A stretch of DNA of 64,000 bases from Pararhizobium sp. (GCA_017794825.1 CP051237.1:3100001-3164000), one strand, 5' to 3'. Positions 26,893 through 36,844 are shown, counted from the stretch's first letter. Numbers and translations: made by a program. Notes: generated from the letters alone by a model not told the origin.

Positions 26893-27601
26893 GAATGAAG
26901 ATACTCCGGAGAAGACGTCGATGGCGGCTCAAAAACACGGCAAGCGGTTCCCGGTCAGGACGATCGGCCTCGCCGTCGTCCTGATACTGCTCGCCGGCGC
27001 TGTTGCGGTATACGTGAACCGGGCGCCTTCTGGCAACACGCCAGATCAGGCTGCGGTCGCGGTGTCCGACTGTTCGGCGGCCGGGGACCTTGCGCGCAGG
27101 ATCGAGCCGCTCGCCGTCGGCGACATCGCGGCGATGGGCGTCGTGGACGCGCCGATGTCGCTTTCCGGGCTCGCTTTCGACGGACCGGACGGAACGCGCA
27201 TGAGGCTGGGCGATCTCGGCGGCAAGACGCTGCTGGTCAATCTCTGGGCGACCTGGTGCGTGCCTTGCCGCGAGGAAATGCCGACCCTCGACAGTCTTCA
27301 GGCCGAACTGGGCGGCGATGATTTCGAAGTCGTCGCCATCAATATCGATACCGGCGGAGACGAAAAGCCGAAGACGTTTCTCGACGGGATAGGGATCCAG
27401 GATCTGGCGTTTTATCGCGACAGCACGATGGGCGTTTTCAACGAGTTGAAGAAGCAGGGCCACGCGGTGGGATTGCCGGCGACGCTGCTGATCGACGAAA
27501 ACGGCTGTCCGGTTTCGCGCATGTTCGGCCCCGCCGACTGGTCCGGCGACGACGCGAAAGCCTACCTTCGGGCCGCCATGGCGCCGCAGGGCGAGGTCTG
27601 A
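26891..27601 (+). CDS. tlpA: TlpA-like membrane-anchored thiol:disulfide oxidoreductase
   Basis: The protein has 236 residues. A single N-terminal membrane anchor ([19 protein letters not shown]) is followed by a periplasmic thioredoxin-like domain with the redox motif [15 protein letters not shown] and the cis-Pro segment [13 protein letters not shown]. TlpA-type proteins reduce disulfides in the periplasm, often for cytochrome oxidase or cytochrome c assembly. Start uncertain: ATG 26891 has GGAGG 11 bases upstream, while ATG 26921 has GGAG at better spacing and would shorten the cytoplasmic tail by ten residues. Confidence 0.88.
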   Translation: MNEDTPEKTSMAAQKHGKRFPVRTIGLAVVLILLAGAVAVYVNRAPSGNTPDQAAVAVSDCSAAGDLARRIEPLAVGDIAAMGVVDAPMSLSGLAFDGPDGTRMRLGDLGGKTLLVNLWATWCVPCREEMPTLDSLQAELGGDDFEVVAINIDTGGDEKPKTFLDGIGIQDLAFYRDSTMGVFNELKKQGHAVGLPATLLIDENGCPVSRMFGPADWSGDDAKAYLRAAMAPQGEV

Positions 27602-27610
27602 CCGGCGAAA

Positions 27611-28489
27611 TCAGGCGCTGTCGTCGCTGTCGTCAAGCCGCAAACCGGTCTTTTCCTCGACATAACGCACGAAGGCGGTGACCGGCGCGCCCGGTCCGAG
27701 CCGCTCATCGGCGTCTTGCCACATGGCGCGGCCCGCTTCGAGAAACGGCAGGTCGAGACCCAGTTCGCGGCCGAGACGCGTTGCGATCTCGACATCCTTG
27801 TGCATGAGAGACAGCTTGAAGCCGTCCTCGAATTTGCGGTTCAGCACATCCTGATGCAGCCGCTCGGTGGTCCAGAAGCTCTGTCCGGTGGACACGTTGA
27901 GGACGTCCGCCATGGCGGATGGATCCAGACCATAGGCCTTGCCGATCAGCATCGCCTCCGTCGTGCCGATGACGGTCATGGCGGTGATGATGTTGTTGAT
28001 GGTCTTCATCGCATGGCCCGCGCCCAGCGGACCGACATGGTGCGTTGCCTTGCCCATCACCTCGAGCAGCGGCCTGGTTCTCGCGACATCGGCGTCCGAT
28101 CCGCCGACCATGAAAACCAGCGTGGCGCTTTCCGCGCCCCAACTCGCGCCGGAAACGGGCGCATCGACCATCGAGACGCCTCTTTCGGCCAGCCGCTCAG
28201 CGGTCTCGCGGGTGAGCCACGGTTCGGCGGAGCTCGTGTCGACCAGAAGCGAACCCGCCTTGCAGACGGGCAGGATTTCATCGACGACAGACGCCACCAC
28301 GCCGCCGTGCGGCAGCATGGTGATAATGATGTCGGCGTCCTGCGCTGCTTTTGCCGCCGATTGTCTTCGATCTATGTCCTTTCCCGCTTCGGGGTCGGGA
28401 TCGTAACCGACGACCTTGTAGCCCGCTTTCGCGAGATGACGCGCCATGGCGCCGCCCATGACGCCAAGCCCGATGAAACAGATCTGCAT
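27611..28489 (-). CDS. NAD(P)-dependent beta-hydroxyacid dehydrogenase
   Basis: The enzyme has 292 residues. MQICFIGLGVMGGAMARHLA is the N-terminal Rossmann motif of the 3-hydroxyisobutyrate/6-phosphogluconate dehydrogenase family; VDAPVSGASWGAESATLVFM and the catalytic-lysine region LGAGHAMKTINNIITA follow. Members act on 3-hydroxyisobutyrate, tartronate semialdehyde or related short acids; the exact substrate cannot be told. ATG 28489 has GGAGG five bases upstream, while the TTG at 28504 lies over that site. It converges with tlpA. Confidence 0.85.
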   Translation of the reverse strand: MQICFIGLGVMGGAMARHLAKAGYKVVGYDPDPEAGKDIDRRQSAAKAAQDADIIITMLPHGGVVASVVDEILPVCKAGSLLVDTSSAEPWLTRETAERLAERGVSMVDAPVSGASWGAESATLVFMVGGSDADVARTRPLLEVMGKATHHVGPLGAGHAMKTINNIITAMTVIGTTEAMLIGKAYGLDPSAMADVLNVSTGQSFWTTERLHQDVLNRKFEDGFKLSLMHKDVEIATRLGRELGLDLPFLEAGRAMWQDADERLGPGAPVTAFVRYVEEKTGLRLDDSDDSA

Positions 28490-28512
28490 GTTACCTCCCT
28501 CCAATCGCCGAA

Positions 28513-29922
28513 TCAGTTCGGCCGCGTCCCCTGCGACCAGACTGAAAGCGGGTGTTCGAGCCCCCGGATCGCCTGATCCGGATGCAGCCTAAGCTCCTCG
28601 AACTCCCGGCCGTCGCCATGACCGTTGCGTTCGGATTTCGCCTTGCACACCAGTTGGTCGCTGGCGACGAGATTGCACTGGAGACTGCGCGTCAGGGCCT
28701 CCAGACGGCTTGCGGCGTTGACCGTCGTGCCGATGACGGCGAATTCCAGGCGGTTGGCGCCGATGTCGCCAAGCACGACCGGACCGTAGTGCAGGCCGAA
28801 ACCGGCCTTGATTTCCGGTAGTCCGTGGGCGCTGCGAATACTGTTGAATTCCTCCAGGCTCTTCATCATGGCCTGGGCGCAGCGCAACGCGTTGTAGGCG
28901 TCTTCATCCCCGGCGATCGGGGTGCCGAAGGTCGCCATCAGGCCGTCGCCGAGATATTTGTCGAGCGTGCCGCCAAACCGGAACACTTCGCGCTCCATCC
29001 GTCCGTGGAATTCGCGCAGCATGCGGATCACTTCTTCCGGCTCCTGCCCGTCGGATAGCTTGGTGAAGCCGACGATATCGACGAACAGCACCGCGACATT
29101 CTGGGTCCGGACCTGTTTGAGAGGATCGTCATTGTGCGACAGTTCCTCGACCACGTTGGGAGAGAAATACCGGGCGAGGTTGGTGCGCTCCCGCTCGACG
29201 GCGGCGTGGCTGCGCAACAGGTCGCCGGCGCGTTTTACCGCGAGCGCCAGTATTCCGGCCACGAGCAGAAAGGCGATGAGCTCCTGGAAGCGCAGGCCGA
29301 AATCGATGGCGTTGGGATCGAGCATGTGGGCGAGTTGCCGATCGGGCGCGAACAGCGCATAGATCGCCTCGCTCCATTCCGGGTGCGCGTTTGGGAAGAA
29401 ATAGACATAGGCGGCGCCGAGGATCCAGAGCCCCGTCGTCCACGTCGCGAAGGCGAAGTAGGTTCGCCAGGAATAGTGCAGCGTGCCTGCGGCAAGCAGC
29501 ACGAAGAAGAACATGAAGGCGTTGTAGCGATATTGCATCGCCGTCGGCCAGTCGGAATGGTCAAACGGGTTCGGCGCCACCGTGATCAGCGTCATCAGCA
29601 CGAGATCGCAAAACAGGAGGAAAAGTTCCGCGCGGGACTGACCGACAGTGCCGACCTTGAGCTGGATCCAGCCGATCAGAGCAAACAGCACCAGGTATGC
29701 GTGATAGTAGAGGACGCCCCATTGCGGATTCACGATGGGCAGCATGACGGCGATGATCGCCATCGCGATCCATCGCGCCTGCACGGCGAGCAGCAATCCT
29801 GACTGCTTCGCCGCGATCAGGGCGGCGTCGGCGTATTCCTCCGCCTCGCGCTTCGACTTTGCGGATGTGTCCTGCGTGAACTGGGTCAGCGGGACGCCAG
29901 GCGGCTCGGCGATTGCGGTCAC
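28513..29922 (-). CDS. membrane-bound adenylate/guanylate cyclase
   Basis: The protein has 469 residues. About six hydrophobic segments fill residues 40-235. The C-terminal class III cyclase domain starts near residue 265: VAVLFVDIVGFTKLSDG (first metal Asp), YLGDGLMATFG (second metal Asp), and TTVNAASRLEALTR (transition-state Asn/Arg). It should make cAMP (or cGMP) on the cytoplasmic face. The GTG start at 29922 has GGAGGG upstream. It precedes the dehydrogenase gene on the same strand with a short gap. Confidence 0.88.
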   Translation of the reverse strand: MTAIAEPPGVPLTQFTQDTSAKSKREAEEYADAALIAAKQSGLLLAVQARWIAMAIIAVMLPIVNPQWGVLYYHAYLVLFALIGWIQLKVGTVGQSRAELFLLFCDLVLMTLITVAPNPFDHSDWPTAMQYRYNAFMFFFVLLAAGTLHYSWRTYFAFATWTTGLWILGAAYVYFFPNAHPEWSEAIYALFAPDRQLAHMLDPNAIDFGLRFQELIAFLLVAGILALAVKRAGDLLRSHAAVERERTNLARYFSPNVVEELSHNDDPLKQVRTQNVAVLFVDIVGFTKLSDGQEPEEVIRMLREFHGRMEREVFRFGGTLDKYLGDGLMATFGTPIAGDEDAYNALRCAQAMMKSLEEFNSIRSAHGLPEIKAGFGLHYGPVVLGDIGANRLEFAVIGTTVNAASRLEALTRSLQCNLVASDQLVCKAKSERNGHGDGREFEELRLHPDQAIRGLEHPLSVWSQGTRPN

Positions 29923-30003
29923 GATCTCTGCCCTCCATCGTGGATTGCGCGGGTATCATATGGGTTGGCGACAGACCAATACCAGATTGCATTGTCGCGA
30001 TCT

Positions 30004-30510
30004 TCAGATCAACTTTTCGTAGATCGCATGGTTTTCATCGTCGAAGCAGACGAAATTCAGCGTTTCGAGCCGGTCGCCGAATGGAAAGGACCTGACGGCG
30101 GAGATGGCGATTTCGGCCGCCGCGCGTTTCGGAAAACGATAGACGCCCGTGCTTATATTGGGAAACGAGATGCTGCGGATATCGCGCCCGACAGCAATGT
30201 CGAGGCAGGACCGGTAGCAGCTCGCGAGCAGATCCGCCTCGCCATCGCCGCCGCCGTTCCAGATCGGGCCGACGGTGTGGATGACGTAGTGGGCAGGAAG
30301 ATCGCCGGCCGTCGTGATGACGGCGTCGCCCGGGGCGCAAGGCCCCTTTTTTCGGACAATCTCCCTGCAGGCTTCGAGAATGGCGGGGCCGCCCCTGCGG
30401 TGGATTGCGCCGTCGACGCCGCCGCCGCCCATCAGCGAGGAATTCGCGGCGTTGACGATCGCATTGGCGGGGACGGTCGTTATGTCGGTCTTCAGGAGGT
30501 TGATTTTCAT
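30004..30510 (-). CDS. macrodomain protein (O-acetyl-ADP-ribose deacetylase type)
   Basis: This 168-residue single macrodomain contains DITTVPANAIVNAANSSLMG and GGGGVDGAIHRRGG (ADP-ribose binding), VIHTVGPIWNGG and SFPNISTGVYRFP. YmdB/MacroD-type enzymes hydrolyse O-acetyl-ADP-ribose and remove ADP-ribose from proteins. The essential Asn and Asp positions appear intact. It is followed on the same strand by the cyclase gene and preceded by the thioredoxin-like gene, ten bases away; a functional link is not evident. Confidence 0.92.
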   Translation of the reverse strand: MKINLLKTDITTVPANAIVNAANSSLMGGGGVDGAIHRRGGPAILEACREIVRKKGPCAPGDAVITTAGDLPAHYVIHTVGPIWNGGGDGEADLLASCYRSCLDIAVGRDIRSISFPNISTGVYRFPKRAAAEIAISAVRSFPFGDRLETLNFVCFDDENHAIYEKLI

Positions 30511-30520
30511 GGCGCGGACA

Positions 30521-30991
30521 TCATTGCGGGTATTTCGCGAGCGCAGACTTCATCATTCGCTGGAGATCGCCCGGAGAGCCCGTGTCCAGAAGATGCGGGT
30601 AGTCCTTGTAGGGTCCGGTTATGCCGGAAACCAGCTTTCCCCGTGGCGACAGAACCATCGTTCGCGGGATATAGACGCCATAGGCGCCGTATCGCGCGTT
30701 GATATCCGCCTCGGTGTCCCGGTCAACAAGCACCATGACCATCGATCTGGATAATTTGACAACCGCCGGGTTGTAGAACTGGCGACGATAGCGCCGGCAA
30801 TGGGGGCACCAGGTCGTGTGGAAGACGACCAGGACGGGTCTGTTGGCGCTCCGGGCTTCCGACAGCCCGTCGTCGAAGGTTTTCCAGTCGATTTTGGCGC
30901 TGTTCCAGCGATTTGCGCTTTTGGGTTCCTCGGCATAGGCGCATGTCGCAGCCCAGACGAATACGATCGCTGCAAGACATAGTCTGATCAT
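30521..30991 (-). CDS. exported thioredoxin-fold protein
   Basis: The product has 156 residues. A signal peptide (MIRLCLAAIVFVWAATCAYA) precedes a thioredoxin-like domain with VLVVFHTTWCPHCRRYRRQF; the CPHC active site resembles DsbA. PRTMVLSPRG likely holds the cis-Pro region. It is a periplasmic redox protein of unknown partner. ATG 30991 is favoured by the signal peptide and a GGGGAA site; an in-frame ATG at 31009 would add six residues. Confidence 0.82.
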   Translation of the reverse strand: MIRLCLAAIVFVWAATCAYAEEPKSANRWNSAKIDWKTFDDGLSEARSANRPVLVVFHTTWCPHCRRYRRQFYNPAVVKLSRSMVMVLVDRDTEADINARYGAYGVYIPRTMVLSPRGKLVSGITGPYKDYPHLLDTGSPGDLQRMMKSALAKYPQ

Positions 30992-31063
30992 GAAACGCGT
31001 TCCCCACATCCAGGAGTATAAACTAACACAACTTCCGGCTTCATGCGCCGTCGCGCCCGCCTG

Positions 31064-32485
31064 TCACCGTCGCCAGAAGGCTGGCATAAAAAGCGCGAAC
31101 ACGCACATGATTTCCAGTCGGCCGATAATCATCTCGCCCGCCAGCATCCATTTGGCGATATCCGGCAGACCGGCGAAATTGCCGGCGGGACCTATCACGC
31201 CGCCGATCCCGGGGCCGACATTGGCGAGCGCCGTGGCCGACGCGCTTGTCGCGGTGGCGAAATCCATTCCGAGCAGCGAATAGACCAGGGCGCAGAAGAT
31301 GAACGTGATTGCGTACAGGAAGGAAAAGATCATGACGGATGTCGAGACTTCATCCTCGATGCGGCGCTCGCCGTAGCGCGGGATGACGATCCAGTTCGGC
31401 TTCATCAGCCGGCTCAAGGTTTCGTTGACGACCTGATGCAGTATGACGAAGCGGAACTGCTTGAATCCGCCGGCCGTCGATCCGGCGCAACCGCCGACAA
31501 AGGTGATGATGAAGAACAGGCCGACGGCGGCCGGTCCCCACAACAGGTAGTCTTCGGACGCGAACCCCGTCGTCGTCACCACCGAAACGACATTGAAAAG
31601 CACCGGCGCGAGATCGTGCAGGTCCGCCTCCGCATGGAATCCGGCGCGATAAATGACAATCGCCACCGTGGCGAAGAGAATGACGCCGACATAGTAGCGA
31701 ATCTGGATGTCATTCTGCCAGGACCCGGTCGTGATCCTGATCAAGAACAGGAAAGGGACGCCCCCGATGAACATGAAGATCGAGGATGCCAAGAGCATTC
31801 CGGTTGTGGCGAAGTGGCCCATGGACCCGTCCGAGGTCGAGAAGCCGCCGGTCGACACTGTCGTCATGGCGTGATTGATCGCCTCGAAGCCTGTCATGCC
31901 GAGCAAACGGTAGGCGACCGTGCAGGAAAGCGTCAGCGCCACATAGATGAGCAGGATCCGCTCGGCGTATTGCTCTGTCTTCGGAAACGGCTTGTCCGCG
32001 GTGTCGGATGATTCCAGGGAAAACATCTGCTGGCCGCCGCTTCGCATGAAGGGCAGCATCGAAATTCCGAGCACGACGATGCCGAGGCCGCCGATCCACT
32101 GGGTGATCGAACGCCAAAGAAGAATGCCGGGCGGCATGGCGTCCAGTCCCGTGAGGATTGTCGACCCGGTGGTCGTCAGGCCGGACGCGGCTTCGAAGAA
32201 TGCGTCGGTAAAGCTCAGATCGAGGCCGGAGAAGAAGAAGGGAAGCGCCGAGGCAATGCTGAACAGCACCCACACCAGCGTCACGAACAGGAATACGGAA
32301 CGCCGCGAAATATGCGGCGTCTGGCGTCGGGCTGCGAGGAAGACGAGGCTGCTGAGAAGCATCACCGCGAGCGATGAGGCGAGAAAAACCCGCCAGTCGG
32401 GATTGCCGACGGCGAAATCCACCATGCAGGGAACGAGCATGGAGGCGCCCAGAATGCCCAGAAGCACAGAGAGGGTCTGGATCAT
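31064..32485 (-). CDS. trkH: Trk-type potassium uptake membrane subunit
   Basis: This 473-residue protein has about ten membrane helices arranged as repeated pore units. Selectivity-filter-like stretches include AASGLTTTGSTIL, TVSTGGFSTSDGSMG, VSVVTTTGFASEDY and FVGGCAGSTAGGFK. TrkH/TrkG carry K+ into the cell with the cytoplasmic NAD-binding TrkA, which is not in this window. It lies after the 3-hydroxybutyryl-CoA dehydrogenase gene on the same strand with a gap of 66 bases. Confidence 0.93.
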   Translation of the reverse strand: MIQTLSVLLGILGASMLVPCMVDFAVGNPDWRVFLASSLAVMLLSSLVFLAARRQTPHISRRSVFLFVTLVWVLFSIASALPFFFSGLDLSFTDAFFEAASGLTTTGSTILTGLDAMPPGILLWRSITQWIGGLGIVVLGISMLPFMRSGGQQMFSLESSDTADKPFPKTEQYAERILLIYVALTLSCTVAYRLLGMTGFEAINHAMTTVSTGGFSTSDGSMGHFATTGMLLASSIFMFIGGVPFLFLIRITTGSWQNDIQIRYYVGVILFATVAIVIYRAGFHAEADLHDLAPVLFNVVSVVTTTGFASEDYLLWGPAAVGLFFIITFVGGCAGSTAGGFKQFRFVILHQVVNETLSRLMKPNWIVIPRYGERRIEDEVSTSVMIFSFLYAITFIFCALVYSLLGMDFATATSASATALANVGPGIGGVIGPAGNFAGLPDIAKWMLAGEMIIGRLEIMCVFALFMPAFWRR

Positions 32486-32551
32486 TCAGTCCTCCCTCCC
32501 ATACCTGTTCCCGGTCATTATCTGTGCTTCAAAGTCTCCGCGGCAATCTGG

Positions 32552-33433
32552 CTAGCGGGTCGGAACAGGGGTTTCTCCCCGGTAGTCATAGAAGCCGCGG
32601 CCGGTTTTCTGGCCGAGCCAGCCGGCCTCGACATATTTTACCAGCAGCGGGCAGGGTCGGTATTTCGAATCCGCCAGGCCGTCATAGAGCACCTGCATGA
32701 TGGATAGGCAGGTGTCGAGACCGATGAAATCCGCAAGCTGAAGCGGGCCCATGGGATGGTTGGCGCCGAGCCGCATGGCTGTGTCGATGGCCTCAACGCT
32801 GCCGACGCCTTCATACAGGGTGTAGATCGCCTCGTTGATCATCGGCAGCAGGATGCGGTTGACGATGAAGGCCGGGAAATCCTCGGCCACCGTCACGGTC
32901 TTGTCGAGCGAGCCAACGAAATTGCGCGACGCCTCGAAGGTGACGTCTTCCGTGGCGATGCCGCGGACCAGTTCGACCAGCTTCATGATCGGAACCGGAT
33001 TCATGAAATGAATGCCGATGAAGCGCTCCGGCCGATCCGTTGAGGATGCGAGCCGCGTGATGGAGAGCGACGACGTGTTGGTCGCCAGGATCGCTTCCGG
33101 ATTGAGGATAGGACACAGGTTGGCGAAGATCTTGCGCTTGATCGTCTCGTCCTCGGTGGCCGCCTCGATGACGAGGTCCAGCGACGCGAGATCGGCGACC
33201 GCCGGGGCAGCGTGAATGCGCGAAAGCGCGGAGTCGCGCTCTTTATCTTTCATCTTACCGGACGATACCTGGCGCGCCATGTTGCCGTTGATGGTGGCCA
33301 GGCCGTCCTTGATGCGGTCCTCGGAAATGTCGTGAAGCCTGACGTCATATCCGGCGACGGCGCAGACATGGGCGATCCCGCTGCCCATCTGGCCCGCCCC
33401 GATGATCCCGACCGTCTTGATTGCGTTGCCCAT
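32552..33433 (-). CDS. hbdA: 3-hydroxybutyryl-CoA dehydrogenase
   Basis: The enzyme has 293 residues. VGIIGAGQMGSGIAHVCA is the NAD-binding motif; ATNTSSLSITRLA, RFIGIHFMNPVPIMKLVE (catalytic His) and GFIVNRILLPMINEA-like FPAFIVNRILLPMINEAIY follow. It oxidises (S)-3-hydroxybutyryl-CoA to acetoacetyl-CoA. It lies downstream of etfBA on the same strand, 97 bases away with a terminator-like hairpin in between, so it may be partly independent. GGAAAG lies before the ATG. Confidence 0.94.
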   Translation of the reverse strand: MGNAIKTVGIIGAGQMGSGIAHVCAVAGYDVRLHDISEDRIKDGLATINGNMARQVSSGKMKDKERDSALSRIHAAPAVADLASLDLVIEAATEDETIKRKIFANLCPILNPEAILATNTSSLSITRLASSTDRPERFIGIHFMNPVPIMKLVELVRGIATEDVTFEASRNFVGSLDKTVTVAEDFPAFIVNRILLPMINEAIYTLYEGVGSVEAIDTAMRLGANHPMGPLQLADFIGLDTCLSIMQVLYDGLADSKYRPCPLLVKYVEAGWLGQKTGRGFYDYRGETPVPTR

Positions 33434-33460
33434 GGCTGCTTTCCGTAAATCTCAAGGGAA

Positions 33461-33500
33461 ACAAAAATAAATGGCCGGGAAGACAACGTCCAGCCCGGCC
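33461..33500 (-). terminator. terminator downstream of etfA
   Basis: On the minus strand GGCCGGG (33500-33494) pairs perfectly with CCCGGCC (33479-33473), with a 14-base loop, and is followed by a T-rich run complementary to ACAAAAATAA at 33461-33470. This is the best Rho-independent terminator in the window and separates etfBA from hbdA, perhaps with read-through. Confidence 0.7.
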
Positions 33501-33530
33501 AAAGAATTATTCCAGATTGTCAGTCTGGCT

Positions 33531-34460
33531 TCAAAGCGCCTTTTCCAGTTCGGGGAGGGCCTGGAAGAGGTCAGCGACGAGGCCGTAGTCTGCGACCTGG
33601 AAGATCGGCGCCTCCTCGTCCTTATTGATGGCGACGATGACCTTGGAATCCTTCATGCCGGCCAGATGCTGGATCGCCCCGGAGATGCCGCAGGCGATGT
33701 AGAGGTCCGGAGCAACCACCTTGCCCGTCTGGCCCACCTGCCAGTCGTTCGGCGCATAGCCGGCGTCGACCGCCGCCCGGGACGCCCCAACCGCCGCCCC
33801 CAGCTTGTCGGCCACAGGAAGGATGACCTCCTGGAACTTCTCGGAAGAACCGAGCGCCCGCCCGCCCGAGATGATGATCTTCGCAGACGTCAGCTCCGGA
33901 CGGTCGCTGTCGGAAAGCTTCGCCTCCACGAAGGTCGACAGACCCGGGTTCGCCGCAGCGTCCACGCTCTCCACCGGGGCCGAGCCGCCTTCGCCGGCGG
34001 CCTGGAAGCCCGCCGTGCGCACCGTGATCACCTTCTTCGCATCCGTAGACTGCACCGTCTGGATGGCGTTGCCCGCATAGATCGGACGCTTGAAGGTGTC
34101 GGCGCTCACCACCTCGGTGATGTCGGAGAGCTGCATCACGTCGAGAAGCGCGGCCACCCGCGGCATGATGTTCTTGCCGTTGGTGGTGGCGGCCGCCATG
34201 ATCGCATCGTAGTCGCCTGCGAGCGAAACGATGAGCGCGGCCGTCGGTTCGGCAAGGCCGTTCTCCAGTTCGTCGGCTTCGGCCAGCAGCACCTTCGCCA
34301 CGCCGTCGAGCTTCGCAGCCGCGTCGGCGACGCCCTGAGCGCCCTTTCCGGCCACCAGCACATGCACGTCGCCGCCAATTTCTTTCGCCGCCGACAGCGC
34401 CTTCGCCGTCTGGTCCGACAGCGCCGCATTGTCGTGTTCTGCAAGAAGAAGTGTCGTCAT
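33531..34460 (-). CDS. etfA: electron transfer flavoprotein alpha subunit
   Basis: The subunit has 309 residues. The C-terminal FAD-binding signature is clear: [21 protein letters not shown] followed by [35 protein letters not shown] marks the start of the FAD domain. With EtfB it carries electrons from acyl-CoA and other dehydrogenases to the ETF:ubiquinone oxidoreductase. It follows etfB by 17 bases in an operon. Length is typical for the family. Confidence 0.96.
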   Translation of the reverse strand: MTTLLLAEHDNAALSDQTAKALSAAKEIGGDVHVLVAGKGAQGVADAAAKLDGVAKVLLAEADELENGLAEPTAALIVSLAGDYDAIMAAATTNGKNIMPRVAALLDVMQLSDITEVVSADTFKRPIYAGNAIQTVQSTDAKKVITVRTAGFQAAGEGGSAPVESVDAAANPGLSTFVEAKLSDSDRPELTSAKIIISGGRALGSSEKFQEVILPVADKLGAAVGASRAAVDAGYAPNDWQVGQTGKVVAPDLYIACGISGAIQHLAGMKDSKVIVAINKDEEAPIFQVADYGLVADLFQALPELEKAL

Positions 34461-34477
34461 TGGTCATTCGTCCTTTC

Positions 34478-35227
34478 TTACAGTACACCTGCTTCGTTCT
34501 TCAGCTTGTCAACCAGTTCGGCGACGCTCTCCACCTTCACGCCCGCCTTGCGGCCTTCCGGCTCCTTCGTCTCGATCACCTTCAGGCGCGGTGCCGTGTC
34601 GACGCCGTAGTCGGCGACCGTCTTCCTGTCGAGCGGCTTCTTCTTCGCCTTCATGATGTTGGGAAGCGAGGCGTAGCGCGGCTCGTTGAGGCGCAGGTCC
34701 GTCGTCACCACCGCAGGCAGCTTGATCTCCACCGTCTGCAGGCCGCCGTCGACCTCGCGCGTCACGCTGGCCACGCCGTCGCCTATCTCGACTTCCGAGG
34801 CGAAGGTGCCCTGGCTCCAGCCGAGCAGCGCCGACAGCATCTGGCCCGTCTGGTTGGCGTCGTCGTCGATCGCCTGCTTGCCGACGATCACCAGATCGGG
34901 CTTTTCGTCCTCGACGATGCTTTTAAGGATTTTGGCCACCGCCAGCGGCTCCACCGGATCGTCCGTCTGCACCAGAATGCCACGGTCCGCGCCCATGGCG
35001 AGCGCCGTGCGGATCGTCTCCTCGGCCTTCGCAGGCCCGATTGAAACCGCGATGATCTCCTCGGCCTTGCCGGCTTCCTTCAGGCGGATCGCCTCCTCGA
35101 CGGAAATCTCGTCGAACGGATTCATCGACATCTTCACGTTCGCAAGCTCGACGCCCGAGCCGTCCGATTTCACACGGATCTTAACGTTGTAGTCTACAAC
35201 CCGCTTAACGGGCACGAGGATCTTCAT
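34478..35227 (-). CDS. etfB: electron transfer flavoprotein beta subunit
   Basis: The subunit has 249 residues. [38 protein letters not shown] and [20 protein letters not shown] with the AMP-binding region are diagnostic. Its C-terminal arm embraces the alpha subunit in known structures. It is the first gene of etfB-etfA. The 216 bases upstream (35228-35443) contain no gene; an AT-rich patch near 35320-35340 may hold the promoter. Confidence 0.96.
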   Translation of the reverse strand: MKILVPVKRVVDYNVKIRVKSDGSGVELANVKMSMNPFDEISVEEAIRLKEAGKAEEIIAVSIGPAKAEETIRTALAMGADRGILVQTDDPVEPLAVAKILKSIVEDEKPDLVIVGKQAIDDDANQTGQMLSALLGWSQGTFASEVEIGDGVASVTREVDGGLQTVEIKLPAVVTTDLRLNEPRYASLPNIMKAKKKPLDRKTVADYGVDTAPRLKVIETKEPEGRKAGVKVESVAELVDKLKNEAGVL

Positions 35228-35443
35228 GCGTTTCCCTTTCCCATAGCTCGCCGAGACACGGTTTCGGCGCGTTATGCCTTATCTGCCCCTGATGCCTGCT
35301 TCTGATCGAAAGACGACATTATCGTACAATATTCGGCCAGAAATGGAGGAAACGGGCATTTCGGTGCGTTTATCGTGCGCGTCACATATCGGCAAGCGAC
35401 CGTTTCCGTCAATCGGTTTGGTCCGGATTTGGCTATTTTGCCG

Positions 35444-36202
35444 CTACCCGCGGCCCCACCGAGGTTGAACCTTCGACTCGTCCTCCTCGACAACGACTGC
35501 GCGCGGCGTTTCGATGCGCCGGTCGAACAGCGGGACGGCGCGGCGCCTGAACAGGAAGACAAGAACGGCGCCGGCGGCCAGTCCGCCGATATGCGCGCCC
35601 CAGGACACGTTGCCCGCACTGTCGCCGAACAGCATGACGACCTGCAGGATTATCCATATTCCCAGCGGAATCCACGCCGGAAGGGGCAGGGGAATGCGCC
35701 CGAATGCGAGAATCCACAGTCGCACTTTCGGATGCAGGACGAGATAGGCGGCGACGATGCCTGCGATCGCCCCGGACGCGCCGATGAGCGGCGCCTGGGA
35801 TTCCGGCACGACGTAGCCGTGCAGCAGGGCGCCGGCGACGGCGCACAGGCAATAGAAGGCAAGGAAGCGGATATGGCCCATCGCGTCTTCCACATTGTCG
35901 CCGAAAACCCACAGGAAAAGCATGTTGCCTGCAAGATGCAGGAAATCTCCATGCAGGAAGGCGTAGGTGAGATAGGTCGCGCGTTCGGGAACGAGGACGA
36001 GTTCCGGGGTCAGGTCGGCGTAGCCGTTGGCGACCGCCGGAATATATCCGAGGCCGAGAATGGCGGCGGCGGTGAAATCGCTGCTTGCGCCGGCGCCCGC
36101 CGTCACCACCCATATCGCACAATTCGCGATGATCAGGCCGAGTGTGACATATTGCATCCTGATATATTTTAGGCCGTTGCGGTCATGCAGCGGGATGAAC
36201 AT
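35444..36202 (-). CDS. rhomboid family intramembrane serine protease
   Basis: This 252-residue protein has six predicted membrane helices. The hallmarks are present: YAFLHGDFLHLAGNMLFLWV (helix 2 HxxxN region), the catalytic Ser in PLIGASGAIAG, and the catalytic His in NVSWGAHIGGLAAG. Rhomboids cut substrates within the membrane. The start at MFIPLHDR is chosen because upstream residues overlap the adenosyltransferase gene; AGGTAG lies upstream. It follows pduO by seven bases. Confidence 0.9.
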   Translation of the reverse strand: MFIPLHDRNGLKYIRMQYVTLGLIIANCAIWVVTAGAGASSDFTAAAILGLGYIPAVANGYADLTPELVLVPERATYLTYAFLHGDFLHLAGNMLFLWVFGDNVEDAMGHIRFLAFYCLCAVAGALLHGYVVPESQAPLIGASGAIAGIVAAYLVLHPKVRLWILAFGRIPLPLPAWIPLGIWIILQVVMLFGDSAGNVSWGAHIGGLAAGAVLVFLFRRRAVPLFDRRIETPRAVVVEEDESKVQPRWGRG

Positions 36203-36209
36203 GGCGGCT

Positions 36210-36788
36210 CTACCTGTTCTTGCCGGGAACCCACAGCACGTCGGCGCGTCCGTCGTCATTGGCGCATCGCGCGGCGACGAAGAGCAGGTCGGACGCCCGG
36301 TTGACATATTTGATCGCGGCCGGCGAGACGATTTCGCCGTCCTTTGCGGCAAGCGCAACCATAAGCCTTTCGGCCCGGCGGATCACGGTGCGCGCAAGAT
36401 GCAGGGCGGCGGCGGCCGGAGATCCGCCCGGAAGAACGAAAGATTTCAGCGGCTGAAGCCTCGCGTTCAGCGCATCGATGTCGGCCTCGACGCGCTCGAC
36501 CTGCCCGTCGGTCACGCGCAGCGGCTCGTAGTCGAGTTTCTTGCCGGTGTCAGGGGTCGCGAGATCGGCGCCCAGATCGAACAGGTCGTTCTGCATGCGG
36601 GCGAGTATCGCGTCGATCTCCGGCATTTCACCGGTGTGCAGCCTGGCCATGCCGATGCAACTGTTGCCTTCGTCGACGGACCCGTAGGCCTCGACGCGCA
36701 GGTCGTATTTCGGACGCCGCGCGCCGTCGCCGAGACCGGTCGTGCCGTCATCGCCGGTCCTTGTGTAGATCTTGTTGAGTTTGACCAC
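36210..36788 (-). CDS. pduO: cob(I)alamin adenosyltransferase, PduO type
   Basis: The enzyme has 192 residues. The N-terminal ATP-binding motif KIYTRTGDDGTTGLGDGAR and the downstream FVLPGGSPAAAALHLARTVIRRAER (cobalamin-side helix) are characteristic of PduO/MMAB. It adenosylates cob(I)alamin to make coenzyme B12, needed by enzymes such as methylmalonyl-CoA mutase. No cobalamin riboswitch was seen upstream. It lies between the HIG1-like gene and the rhomboid gene on one strand. Confidence 0.94.
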   Translation of the reverse strand: MVKLNKIYTRTGDDGTTGLGDGARRPKYDLRVEAYGSVDEGNSCIGMARLHTGEMPEIDAILARMQNDLFDLGADLATPDTGKKLDYEPLRVTDGQVERVEADIDALNARLQPLKSFVLPGGSPAAAALHLARTVIRRAERLMVALAAKDGEIVSPAAIKYVNRASDLLFVAARCANDDGRADVLWVPGKNR

Positions 36789-36844
36789 TTGCGCCTACCG
36801 TCCCTCTGCGTTCCTGCCCGGAGCCAGAGGCGCCGCCGCAATCG

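Noticed and set aside
23837..26898. Plus-strand frames over lysA and argH
   Set aside because: Both are antisense shadows of clear biosynthetic genes.
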